From the NCBI GenBank assembly GCA_964484395.1, contig CAZAFM010000070.1, positions 1-14,095 on the forward strand: DNA of 14,095 bases, written 5' to 3'. The position numbers were made by a program, and so were the translations under genes. The DNA is from CAZAFM01 sp964484395 (GTDB taxonomy: Bacteria; Campylobacterota; Campylobacteria; Campylobacterales; CAZAFM01). Shown piece by piece: positions 1 through 7,097 of the stretch. Position 1 is the first letter of the stretch; each line of letters begins with the position of its first letter. The notes beneath the pieces are model-generated. The model was not told the origin of the DNA. It saw nothing but the letters and a program-made list of their open reading frames with translations, and did no database searches.

Positions 1-2
1 GG

Positions 3-56
3 CGATTTGAGATTTTCAAAGATAATCTTCTGAGATACCTCAAAGATGAAAGATGA
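3..56 (+). CDS. 3' end of an unidentified upstream gene (partial)
   Basis: Only about 17 codons are visible. The third reading frame is open from the window edge and ends at TGA 54-56 with the peptide RFEIFKDNLLRYLKDER. The other two forward frames hit stops almost at once (TGA at 8-10 and 31-33), so this is the only frame that could carry an incoming gene. It would overlap the start of the next gene (ATG 46) by 11 bases, which fits the tightly packed joins downstream. The charged helical tail says nothing about function. It may simply be non-coding sequence. Confidence 0.4.
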   Translation, partial: RFEIFKDNLLRYLKDER

Positions 57-393
57 ACTTCAGAGAAAAAGAATAGAGCTAAAAAAACTCAAAAACAATG
101 AAGAAAAATATAAACTCCAAACTGAGATAAACACACTCTCACTTGAAATGAAAAAAATATTAGCTGAAGAAGATAAAAACATAAACCAAAAAAAGAAGCT
201 TGAAACCGAGATAGAGAGAGTTGATATAAGGATAAAGATGCTTGGTAAAGATCTAAATGCCTATGAAAAAAAGCTACAAAATGACTATGACAAAAAAGAG
301 CAACTTATAGAGAATGTACAGCCAGTAGAAGAGAAGTATCACAGTATGTTACAAGCTTTATCAAAAGCGCTATCATCATTTAGGGGTATATAA
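46..393 (+). CDS. Small coiled-coil protein of unknown function (115 aa)
   Basis: I do not recognise a named family. Almost the whole protein (about residues 3-100) is a Lys/Glu-rich helical sequence with heptad-like spacing of Leu and Ile, as expected for a long coiled coil. There is no signal peptide, membrane helix or cysteine, so it is presumably cytoplasmic. ATG 46 lacks a clear Shine-Dalgarno sequence and may be translated by coupling to the gene ending at 56; Met35 is the next possible start. The stop TAA (391-393) shares one base with the ATG of the response regulator, implying co-translation. By inference it could be a scaffold or oligomerisation partner of the two downstream signalling proteins. 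It could also be the sole remnant of a longer protein. Confidence 0.65.
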   Translation: MKDELQRKRIELKKLKNNEEKYKLQTEINTLSLEMKKILAEEDKNINQKKKLETEIERVDIRIKMLGKDLNAYEKKLQNDYDKKEQLIENVQPVEEKYHSMLQALSKALSSFRGI

Positions 394-1142
394 TGAAACA
401 CATTGATTTTAAAAAACTTTCAGTCCTTCTTGTCGAGGATGACAAGATTGCAAGGGAACAGCTAGAGGAGTTTCTAAACGATGAGTTTAAGATAGTATAT
501 GCTACTAGTAATGCAGTTGAGGGCTTTGATATATTTGAAGAAAAATCCCCTGAAATAGTAATAACTGATATACAAATGGAAGAGATGAATGGTATTGAGC
601 TTGCACGAGCTATAAAAGGAATATCTCCAAATACAATCTTGGTCGTTATATCTGCTTTTTGCAATGATGAGTACAAGCAAGCAGCAAAAGACATAGATGT
701 AGATGCATATCTAACAAAACCTCTAAACCTTGAAACGCTATTAGAAAAGATAGAACAGAATGCAAGCATAAAAGATTGTGGAACAAGCAGTAGTGGGAAT
801 TATGTAAGATACCTACTTGATAGTTATCCAAAATCAGCAGTAGAGATAACATCAAAAGAGATTAGCTATATAAACAAAAATCTATTATATATGTTTGGAA
901 AAGATAGTATTGCTGATTTTTTTGCAGAGTATGAGCACTTTGGTGATCTTTTTTATAAAGAAAACGGTGATAGATTTGAAGAGCATGCTAGAGTGAACTA
1001 TATAAGGTTTTTGGTAGATGATATTGATAAAACAAAAAGAGTTTTTGCAAAAAAAGATGGTAAACTAAGAAGGCTACTACTGACCAAGCATGAGTTTTTG
1101 AGTGGTGATAAAGTTATAGTTGACTTAGAGTGGATTGAGTAA
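393..1142 (+). CDS. Response regulator: receiver domain plus PAS-like C-terminal domain
   Basis: Phospho-receiver of a two-component system, 249 aa, cytoplasmic. Residues 9-122 form a complete receiver: acidic pocket E15-D16-D17, phospho-acceptor D59 in IVITDIQM, the switch Ser87 in VVISAF, Tyr106 and the invariant Lys109-Pro110 in YLTKP. All catalytic residues are present, so it should accept phosphate. Residues about 138-249 contain no DNA-binding helix-turn-helix. The stretch beginning YLLDSYPKSAVEI and running through a GKDSIADFF-type segment to the DLFYKENGD loop resembles the degenerate PAS sensors common in Campylobacterota histidine kinases and regulators. Output is therefore likely protein-protein rather than transcriptional. 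ATG 393 has a good ribosome site (AGGGG near 382-386) and overlaps the previous stop. No kinase is visible in the window. Confidence 0.85.
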   Translation: MKHIDFKKLSVLLVEDDKIAREQLEEFLNDEFKIVYATSNAVEGFDIFEEKSPEIVITDIQMEEMNGIELARAIKGISPNTILVVISAFCNDEYKQAAKDIDVDAYLTKPLNLETLLEKIEQNASIKDCGTSSSGNYVRYLLDSYPKSAVEITSKEISYINKNLLYMFGKDSIADFFAEYEHFGDLFYKENGDRFEEHARVNYIRFLVDDIDKTKRVFAKKDGKLRRLLLTKHEFLSGDKVIVDLEWIE

Positions 1143-1151
1143 GGATTTATC

Positions 1152-2816
1152 ATGGTTTTTAATATATTACTACTACATAAGAACAAAAAAGCCTTAGAGA
1201 GCATCAAGGACGCTATTTTAAAAAACAAAACTTATGACAAAACAACCCTAAATGTTGAGATAGCAGATTCATTATATGAACCCTATGATCTCATAAAAAG
1301 AAAATATTTTAATATCATATTTGGTGATTTTGAGATTATCACTAGTGACTCTTATGGACTTTTTGCTCTACCAATATCAACTACCATCTACTCACTAAAA
1401 AAAGACAGAAGCCAAAACGACCTCTTTGAAGAATCTATCCTAAGAGGGGCAACACCACTTATAGGTGATATAGAGTCAACTAGCTTTATAGAGTCTAAAA
1501 TACTTCCTATTTTTGATGAGAAAAAGTACAAAGATAGCTACTCAAACCTCCTTATTGACTCACTCCTAGAGATGAATTCTAGTAATGATATAGCTAATCT
1601 TATGAGCTCTTATGCTAAGGCTGCTTGCAAAAGGTTTGAGATAGATGGTCTTAAGCGAAGTGATATTATAAGAGTTCTATCTCTTCTATCTGTATCAATA
1701 AAAAACCGCTCACTATTCAAAACTATCCGCTTTTTTGAGCAGATGAGAATAGCTGATGAACTTCTTGATTTAACACATCAGTTTCTTGAGCCCTATAGTA
1801 TAGAAGCATATATAATACACACCATCTATCATCACACAAAAATAGATATTCTAGGATTAGACCATAATAGTTGTAGAAGAAACAGCGTACCACAAGAGAT
1901 ACATGATGAGATAGTGGACATCATAAAAGAGCACAAAGTTTTCATAAACAAAGGACTTGACATAGAAGCAGTGTGGGTAAAACTCATAGATGCCCTAAAT
2001 GACATGGATATTGATACTCAGACTTATGATGCTTTTATCAAAGTATCAAACGAACTCTCACGCCGCTCTATTTTCTACTATCAAGGTGCTTTTATATCTA
2101 TTAACAAGGCACACAATAGTAGTACCTACTCTATCTCACCTGTTATTCACATGGATGAGAGTGAGCTTGAAGACATTATAAAAGATATAGATGTACCAAA
2201 AACTGTTGAGATAAAAAGAGATGATAAAGGCTTTAAGATAGTTGTTCATGCAAAAGCACTTGAAGACAAAGAGGATATTAGTGAATCTCAATCAACCAAA
2301 ACCTACATACAAAAACCTCTCAACAAAAGAGACCTTATTAGTGCAAATGAGTACATGGAGTCACTAGATAACTTAGATGATGTATTAGATAGTGTTGAGA
2401 TGCTTGAAGGTTATGAGGACTTAGCTGAAAAGATTATCTTACAAACAACTGATTCTATATCTAAAGCACAGCTTGAACAAGCATCTGAGATTCTTATTAA
2501 GTATTCACAACTCTTAGGTATGCAAGATAGCTTCAAAAACCTATCATATGTCATTCTAACCCTATCCTCAATCCTAAAAGCAGCAGATGAGAACAAGCTT
2601 GAACAGAACAACAAAATGATAGCAACTATGCTTTCATCCATGATTGATGACCTTAGAAGTTGGAAAACCACTCTTTTTATCAGCAGAACAACACAGGAAA
2701 TTAACTATCTAAATGATTCACTATATAGTAGTTTCCTTCAGATAGAGAAATTACTTAGTACCACCATATCTCATGGTGATGAGGACGATGATGATGATGA
2801 GCTAGAACTTTTCTAG
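1152..2816 (+). CDS. Pseudo-receiver-like signalling protein with acidic C-terminal tail (554 aa), function unknown
   Basis: I cannot assign a function. Residues 1-125 have the alternation of a receiver domain: a first strand FNILLLH, then NIIFGDF with D59 in the phospho-acceptor position, and a GATPL segment near 99-103. The acidic pair after strand 1 is replaced by HK (9-10), and the Lys expected before the last Pro is missing, so it is probably a pseudo-receiver. The middle (about 125-330) is helical with no motif I know. A segment at 340-372 (TVEIKRDDKGFKIVV) looks like a short beta unit. Residues 395-540 are helical, including SWKTTLFI and INYLNDSLYSSFLQIEKLL. From memory, unverified, similar C-terminal segments occur in other Campylobacterota regulator-associated proteins. 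The protein ends in a run of Asp/Glu followed by ELELF. ATG 1152 has AAGGA six bases upstream and lies 9 bases after the response regulator, so the two are probably partners. Confidence 0.7.
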   Translation: MVFNILLLHKNKKALESIKDAILKNKTYDKTTLNVEIADSLYEPYDLIKRKYFNIIFGDFEIITSDSYGLFALPISTTIYSLKKDRSQNDLFEESILRGATPLIGDIESTSFIESKILPIFDEKKYKDSYSNLLIDSLLEMNSSNDIANLMSSYAKAACKRFEIDGLKRSDIIRVLSLLSVSIKNRSLFKTIRFFEQMRIADELLDLTHQFLEPYSIEAYIIHTIYHHTKIDILGLDHNSCRRNSVPQEIHDEIVDIIKEHKVFINKGLDIEAVWVKLIDALNDMDIDTQTYDAFIKVSNELSRRSIFYYQGAFISINKAHNSSTYSISPVIHMDESELEDIIKDIDVPKTVEIKRDDKGFKIVVHAKALEDKEDISESQSTKTYIQKPLNKRDLISANEYMESLDNLDDVLDSVEMLEGYEDLAEKIILQTTDSISKAQLEQASEILIKYSQLLGMQDSFKNLSYVILTLSSILKAADENKLEQNNKMIATMLSSMIDDLRSWKTTLFISRTTQEINYLNDSLYSSFLQIEKLLSTTISHGDEDDDDDELELF

Positions 2817-2836
2817 CTAGCCTCTCTTATAATAAA

Positions 2837-2869
2837 TATTACTTATAGTTAAACAGTAATAATTTTTTT
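2837..2869 (+). terminator. Weak candidate rho-independent terminator after the signalling operon
   Basis: A 7-bp inverted repeat (TATTACT 2837-2843, AGTAATA 2855-2861) encloses an 11-base loop and is followed by seven T (2863-2869). It sits 20 bases after the 554-residue protein's stop and before the next promoter, where a terminator is expected. The stem is short and has only one G/C pair, so it would be weak. Confidence 0.4.
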
Positions 2870-2912
2870 GATATTTTAGTTTTATTTAAGATTAATTCAC
2901 CGCTATTCAAGA

Positions 2913-2918
2913 TATAAT
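2913..2918 (+). promoter_or_regulatory. Candidate -10 box for the rhodanese-chemoreceptor unit
   Basis: A perfect TATAAT lies 34 bases upstream of ATG 2953, in a very AT- and T-rich stretch from 2861 on. No good -35 hexamer is present, which fits the vegetative promoters of Campylobacterota, where a T-rich upstream region replaces the -35. Transcription would begin near 2925 and give a leader of about 28 bases carrying the AAGG/GGGA ribosome site (2942-2950). Confidence 0.6.
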
Positions 2919-2952
2919 GTATTAATAAATCTTATACAAACAAGGCGGGAAT

Positions 2953-3441
2953 ATGAAAAAATACGCTGTTTTACTGCTACTTCTAAGCTTCACCCTACTC
3001 TATGCTAAAACCACCCTAGAGGAGATAGATGGATCTACTAAAGTCTATGCTGAGGATGTAGCTGAACTTATGAAAGAGTATACTACAAAAGATGGTAAAA
3101 AGGTTAGAAAGGTTCTTTTTATAGATACTAGGCAAAAACAAGACCTAATAGATGGTGGCACTATTCCAGGGGCAATTCATCTAAATATCAAAAAAAGTGA
3201 TGAGTTCAATCTAGAGAATATACTTAACCATGAAAGGTTTGTAGGTGATGTTTTGGTTTTTTGTAATGGGCACTCTTGCTTTAGGGTTCAAAACTCAACA
3301 CTAAAGCTACTTGAGTGGAAGAAAAGTGGCGAAGATAATGGCTCACTTGGAACCATATATTACTTCAGAGACGGCTTTCCGGCTTATAGAGACTATCGCT
3401 ATGAAGATGGCTCTTTAAATCCAGTCGTAATGCCATACTAA
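2953..3441 (+). CDS. Exported rhodanese-domain protein (162 aa)
   Basis: Single-domain rhodanese, presumably a periplasmic sulfurtransferase or persulfide-binding protein. Residues 1-18 form a classic signal peptide (KK, then a Leu-rich core) with probable cleavage after LLYA. The rhodanese fold runs from about 28 to 150, with FIDTR (56-60), the GTIPGAIHL segment (69-77) and the active loop FCNGHSCFR (103-111). Cys104 is in the catalytic position. The usual Arg two residues after the loop Gly is replaced by Cys109, giving a C-x4-C arrangement with Arg111 just after. YYFRDGFPAYRD (136-147) matches the C-terminal GG-aromatic part of such domains. A ribosome site lies at 2942-2950. The gene is followed after 10 bases by a chemoreceptor, so they share a transcript. 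Natural substrate unknown. Confidence 0.85.
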   Translation: MKKYAVLLLLLSFTLLYAKTTLEEIDGSTKVYAEDVAELMKEYTTKDGKKVRKVLFIDTRQKQDLIDGGTIPGAIHLNIKKSDEFNLENILNHERFVGDVLVFCNGHSCFRVQNSTLKLLEWKKSGEDNGSLGTIYYFRDGFPAYRDYRYEDGSLNPVVMPY

Positions 3442-3451
3442 GGAGCTAGTA

Positions 3452-5362
3452 ATGTTAAATAAAATTATCCCATCCCTAAGAGCTCAAATGGTTTTTGTCA
3501 TATTTGTAGCACTTGTTTTCTCTTCACTAGTACAATACTTCCTAAACGCTAAGATAAAAGATAGTCTAAACCAGAGACTAACTACTCAAAGCTATATGAC
3601 CATACCAAAAATCTATGAGTCAAGTGAGAAGTTTCTAATTGACCCCCTTCTAAAAGCTTATGATAGATTTAGCACCCCAGTAGTTGGAAAAGCCTTAGAA
3701 GAAGGAGATGTAAAAGCTATAGAATCCTCAGTTTTTATACCTTTTAATCTTCTTAGTGGTGGGACTAGCAAAATGCTTTTAGCATATTTTGATGAGGACT
3801 CAAATGTTATATTTCAGCGCTCAAACTCAGAAGAGCTAAAAATTAACAAAGAGACTCTAGATAGTGATATACTACAAGACATCACAAAAAACAACCGAGT
3901 CTATAGTGGTGTAGCAGATATAGATGGAAATCTAGTTGCTATTGTTGGAACACCTATTTATAATGAAGATAGAGTTGTAGGTAGTGCTGTTTTGGGTAAA
4001 AACATCAGTGAAGCCTTTGCCTCACTAGATGAGCTTGATGATGCATCTTACTACCTTCTAGATAGTGAAAAAAACCTCCAAGCAAGTGGACTTGAGAAGC
4101 TAAAACTACCAAATAACATATCACTCCCCGCCCTAGGAGAAAACAAGCAGATATATGCAAAAAGTGGGGATAAGCATATAGAGTCACTCATAGTTCCTAT
4201 CAAAGACTATAAAGGAGAAGAGATTGGCTACATAGTAAGAGTAAGTGATGCTACAGAGTTTGTTAATGAAGAGAGGAACAATACGCTTATCTCAGGACTA
4301 GTAGTGCTTATAGTTGGAGTTTTGAGTATTCTTCTAGCTTGGGTGATAGTAGTAAAAGGCTTTGCACCTCTGAAGATGTCTATCAAAAAAATCCAACAAC
4401 TCTCAGATGGAGATTTGCGAGTTGACTTTGAAGAGAAGGTATTTAACAACACAACTACTGAGGTAAGAGCACTAATAGATAGTGTCAAATCTATGGCAGG
4501 TCAGCTTGAAAAAATGGTAAAAAGCATCAATCACTCAAGCCAGAGTGTGATGGTAGATGCAAAAAATGTAGAGGATGAGATTGCTATAAACCAAAATAAC
4601 ATAAACCAACTCTTTGAAGAGATAAACAACCTCTCAAGAATGAATGAGCAGATAAATGAAGGAATAGAAAACATAGTTGCAGCCTCATCCTTAGCAAATG
4701 AAAAAACAGCTCATGGTAGAGATATGGTGACAACTATTAGCCAAACCCTCCATGACCTAAGTCTAAAATCACAAGATAATGCAAGAACTATAGAAGATCT
4801 ATCTTCTCAAAGTGACAACCTAACAAGACAAGCTCAAGATGTCACTAACATCCTAACAGTTGTCTCAGATATTGCTGAACAGACAAACTTACTAGCTCTA
4901 AATGCTACTATTGAAGCTGCACGCGCAGGAGAGCATGGTAAAGGCTTTGCAGTCGTAGCTGATGAGGTTAGAAAGCTAGCTGAACGAACACAAAAAGCTC
5001 TAAATGAGATAGATGCTTCTATAAATGTAATGATACAGTCTATAAATGAACAAGCAGATGCTGCTAGAAAAATAGCTGGAGAGTATAAAGAGCAGATGGT
5101 TGAAAACATAGAGAGAATGAGCGTAGATGTCTCAAATGACCTAAATGTGACCTTTGAGTCTATAGAAGGAAGTATTGCAGAGGTTGATACAATTACCAAA
5201 GAGCAAAACAAAATAGTTGGAGAGTCAAAGGATATAAACTCTTCAATGAGTAAACTCATAGATATAACAGAAAAAAGCGCCAATGAAGCAAAAAACAGCA
5301 GTAAAACACTTCATGTTCATATAGACAAACTAGGCTCAAGTGTGTCGCAGTTCAAACTATAG
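3452..5362 (+). CDS. Methyl-accepting chemotaxis protein with periplasmic Cache-like sensor (636 aa)
   Basis: Full-length transmembrane chemoreceptor that would signal to CheA/CheW. Membrane helix 1 is at about 13-31 and helix 2 at about 279-301. The roughly 245-residue periplasmic part between them has Cache-like features: DEDSNVIFQRS (114-124) and VADIDGNLVAIVGTPIY followed by VVGSAVLGKNI (about 154-185). HAMP spans about 302-355 (P306 after the helix, then LSDGDLRV). The long cytoplasmic coiled coil has its hairpin tip at about 473-512 (EQTNLLALNATIEAARAGE, then GFAVVADEVRKLAERT), the invariant CheA/CheW contact region. There is no C-terminal NWETF-type CheR tether; it ends VSQFKL. AAGGAG at 3440-3445 serves ATG 3452. 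The ligand is not predictable from sequence; the exported rhodanese upstream makes a sulfur-related cue an attractive guess. Its stop overlaps the end of the convergent WYL gene by 6 bases. Confidence 0.93.
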   Translation: MLNKIIPSLRAQMVFVIFVALVFSSLVQYFLNAKIKDSLNQRLTTQSYMTIPKIYESSEKFLIDPLLKAYDRFSTPVVGKALEEGDVKAIESSVFIPFNLLSGGTSKMLLAYFDEDSNVIFQRSNSEELKINKETLDSDILQDITKNNRVYSGVADIDGNLVAIVGTPIYNEDRVVGSAVLGKNISEAFASLDELDDASYYLLDSEKNLQASGLEKLKLPNNISLPALGENKQIYAKSGDKHIESLIVPIKDYKGEEIGYIVRVSDATEFVNEERNNTLISGLVVLIVGVLSILLAWVIVVKGFAPLKMSIKKIQQLSDGDLRVDFEEKVFNNTTTEVRALIDSVKSMAGQLEKMVKSINHSSQSVMVDAKNVEDEIAINQNNINQLFEEINNLSRMNEQINEGIENIVAASSLANEKTAHGRDMVTTISQTLHDLSLKSQDNARTIEDLSSQSDNLTRQAQDVTNILTVVSDIAEQTNLLALNATIEAARAGEHGKGFAVVADEVRKLAERTQKALNEIDASINVMIQSINEQADAARKIAGEYKEQMVENIERMSVDVSNDLNVTFESIEGSIAEVDTITKEQNKIVGESKDINSSMSKLIDITEKSANEAKNSSKTLHVHIDKLGSSVSQFKL

Positions 5363-6292
5363 GTTGATATACCTTTTAAGCTCATCTACAAACTTATCCC
5401 TAAGGCTTGTAGGTGAGATTAGTTTAATCTCTGGTATATGTGCTCTTAGAATATCATAAACCTCGTATGGGTTGTTTGTTACAAACTCTAGCTCCACCCA
5501 GCCACTATCTTGAACCTTTCCTATTTTTTGTTCTCTTAGGGGTTTTTTGTTTCTAAAGTAGCCTATTTTAGCTGAAGATACAAGGAGTTTTACAACAAAG
5601 TCTTGGCTTTTATAAAGTCTTTTTGATGAACTCATACTCTCAATGTGCTCAACTGCCTCCCTTGGAGCTTCAAACTCCTCTTGTAAGACACTCACAGAAG
5701 ATATCTCATCAAGGTCAAAGTACCTAAAGCTCTTTTTTACCTCAAAGTCCTCAAAAATAGCTACTAGTCGCAAACTATCCTCTTCATACAAAATTTTTAG
5801 AGGTTTTATGTATTCAAATGAACTAAAGCGCTCTTTTAGCTCAACAGTAATGTACTTTTTAAGAAGTATAGCCTCTTTTAAAGCCTCTAGAACTGCTGGT
5901 TTTACGCTAAAAAAAGATGGAGTTTGCTTAAAGGAGTAGATTTTTTTATTTTTATCTATCTCTTTTTTTAAAAGCTTTTTCAGACTTGCAGGTAGAGACT
6001 CACTAAGGGCTAGTTCAGCAAAAAAGTCTATATAAATCTCAGAGCTAAATCCACTACCTTTTCTAATCAAAAGCTTCTCAAAAAGTCTTGTACTTTTAGC
6101 CCTATAGCACCCTCTTTTTTGTACAACCAAAGAGGAGCTACCAAAAAACTCACCAATATCCTTCATATATCGCTGCACTGTCCTCACACTAGAACCAAGC
6201 TCACTTGCTAACTCTTTGACGCACAAAACTTCATCATTTGACAGTCTCTTAATAATCTCTAAAATATGAAAAGTCTTATTATCCTTTATCAC
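5357..6292 (-). CDS. WYL-domain transcriptional regulator with N-terminal HTH (311 aa)
   Basis: Helix-turn-helix regulator of the DeoR-like WYL group. HTH at residues 8-50 (FHILEIIKRL, then VKELASELGSSVRTVQRYMKDI, recognition helix about 34-44). WYL ligand-sensing domain about 134-206 (YIKPLKILYEEDSLRLVAIF, then FRYFDLDEISSV). WCX-type C-terminal module about 230-305. The frame is open to an ATG at 6364, but that start overlaps the permease gene by 59 bases and has no ribosome site. A GTG at 6290-6292 lies 4 bases after AAAGGAG (6297-6303), so I choose it; the next internal ATG would delete part of the HTH. Last gene of the minus-strand operon, 13 bases after the permease, so it may autoregulate the operon or respond to a metabolite. 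In this family the WYL domain binds nucleic acid or nucleotide ligands; the effector here is unknown. Confidence 0.88.
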   Translation of the reverse strand: MIKDNKTFHILEIIKRLSNDEVLCVKELASELGSSVRTVQRYMKDIGEFFGSSSLVVQKRGCYRAKSTRLFEKLLIRKGSGFSSEIYIDFFAELALSESLPASLKKLLKKEIDKNKKIYSFKQTPSFFSVKPAVLEALKEAILLKKYITVELKERFSSFEYIKPLKILYEEDSLRLVAIFEDFEVKKSFRYFDLDEISSVSVLQEEFEAPREAVEHIESMSSSKRLYKSQDFVVKLLVSSAKIGYFRNKKPLREQKIGKVQDSGWVELEFVTNNPYEVYDILRAHIPEIKLISPTSLRDKFVDELKRYINL

Positions 6293-6296
6293 AAAT

Positions 6297-6303
6297 CTCC
6301 TTT
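6297..6303 (-). promoter_or_regulatory. Ribosome binding site that fixes the GTG start of the WYL regulator
   Basis: On the minus strand this reads AAAGGAG, followed by four bases and GTG (6292-6290). It is one of the strongest Shine-Dalgarno matches in the window and falls just downstream of the permease stop (6306-6308). This argues against the longer frame opening at ATG 6364. Confidence 0.75.
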
Positions 6304-6305
6304 TT

Positions 6306-7097
6306 TTAAACCACCAATCTTTTGCGGATAAGAGTGGTTGCAAAAAAATGCCCACAAAAAGCATATCCTAAAAGTACAAAAATATGCAAAAAGAGATGCT
6401 CAGGAATTTCACCTATAACAAAAGGTCGGATAAGCTCAACAGCATGATAAAGAGGCAAGAGAGCAACAAACCCTTGAAGCCACTCAGGTAGCGTAGAAAC
6501 AGGAAAAAAAACCCCACTTAGCATAAGCATAGTAGTAAGCACTAGGGTAAAGTAGTAGTTAAAAAACTCATAACCAGAAGATACAGCACTTATAACCATA
6601 GCAAGCCCTCCAAAGGTGATACCTACTAAAAACCCAATAGGTATAGCAAAAAGAGCCATAAAACTCTCTATTGCACCAAAAATACTTGATACAGCCAAAA
6701 TAGCCATAGAGGTCAGAACACCTTTTGTTCCACACCATATTATTTCACCTAAAATAATGTCATCTATTTTTACAGGTGTGTTCATAATACTTGAGTATGT
6801 CTGCTGAGTTACCATCCTTGTATAAACACTATACATTCCCTCCATTGAAACAGCCATCATAATACTACTAGCAATAAATCCAGAAGCTAAAAATGTAAGA
6901 TAAGAGATACCATCCATATCTCCTACAAACATCCCAAGTCCAAGTCCAATGCCTATAAGATATACAAGAGGCTCACCTATATGAAGCATAAGCATAGGAC
7001 CCATAAGTCGTTGCCAAACCTTAAAGTTCCTAGCCCATACACTAAAAGCTAAAACATTAAACCTCGGATATGACCAGTCAATCTTGGCTCTACTCAC
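6306..7097 (-). CDS. ABC-2 type transporter permease, NodJ-like (263 aa)
   Basis: Membrane half of an ABC exporter. Six hydrophobic segments are visible, at about 43-57, 65-83, 118-140, 148-170, 181-200 and 237-257. The conserved ABC-2 region LMLSGVFFPVSTLPEWLQ (191-208), followed by LLPLYHAVELIRPFVIG, is the hallmark of NodJ/DrrB-type permeases. The length matches the family. The start is GTG 7097-7095, overlapping the ATPase stop by 4 bases (GTGA), so the pair is translationally coupled. Substrate unknown: NodIJ homologues export lipo-oligosaccharides and drug-type homologues export small hydrophobic compounds. The sugar genes upstream in the operon make a glycolipid or cell-envelope substrate possible, but this is inference. 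Confidence 0.9.
   Translation of the reverse strand: MSRAKIDWSYPRFNVLAFSVWARNFKVWQRLMGPMLMLHIGEPLVYLIGIGLGLGMFVGDMDGISYLTFLASGFIASSIMMAVSMEGMYSVYTRMVTQQTYSSIMNTPVKIDDIILGEIIWCGTKGVLTSMAILAVSSIFGAIESFMALFAIPIGFLVGITFGGLAMVISAVSSGYEFFNYYFTLVLTTMLMLSGVFFPVSTLPEWLQGFVALLPLYHAVELIRPFVIGEIPEHLFLHIFVLLGYAFCGHFFATTLIRKRLVV

Noticed and set aside
380..769. 129-codon minus-strand open frame across the response regulator
   Set aside because: It lies opposite an intact receiver domain, has no domain of its own and shows low-complexity Ser/Phe composition.
2787..2798. GAT x4 repeat as a phase-variation tract
   Set aside because: It is a trinucleotide repeat, so length changes would stay in frame and only alter the acidic tail; four units is too short for typical slippage.
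2813..2820. CTAGCTAG palindrome at the end of the 554-residue gene
   Set aside because: An 8-base palindrome containing a TAG stop in AT-rich DNA is expected by chance and has no associated structure.
4834..5283. 149-codon minus-strand open frame inside the first chemoreceptor
   Set aside because: It is the antisense shadow of the highly conserved, Ser/Ala/Leu-rich receptor tip. It has no ribosome site or recognisable domain, and the plus-strand gene is certain.
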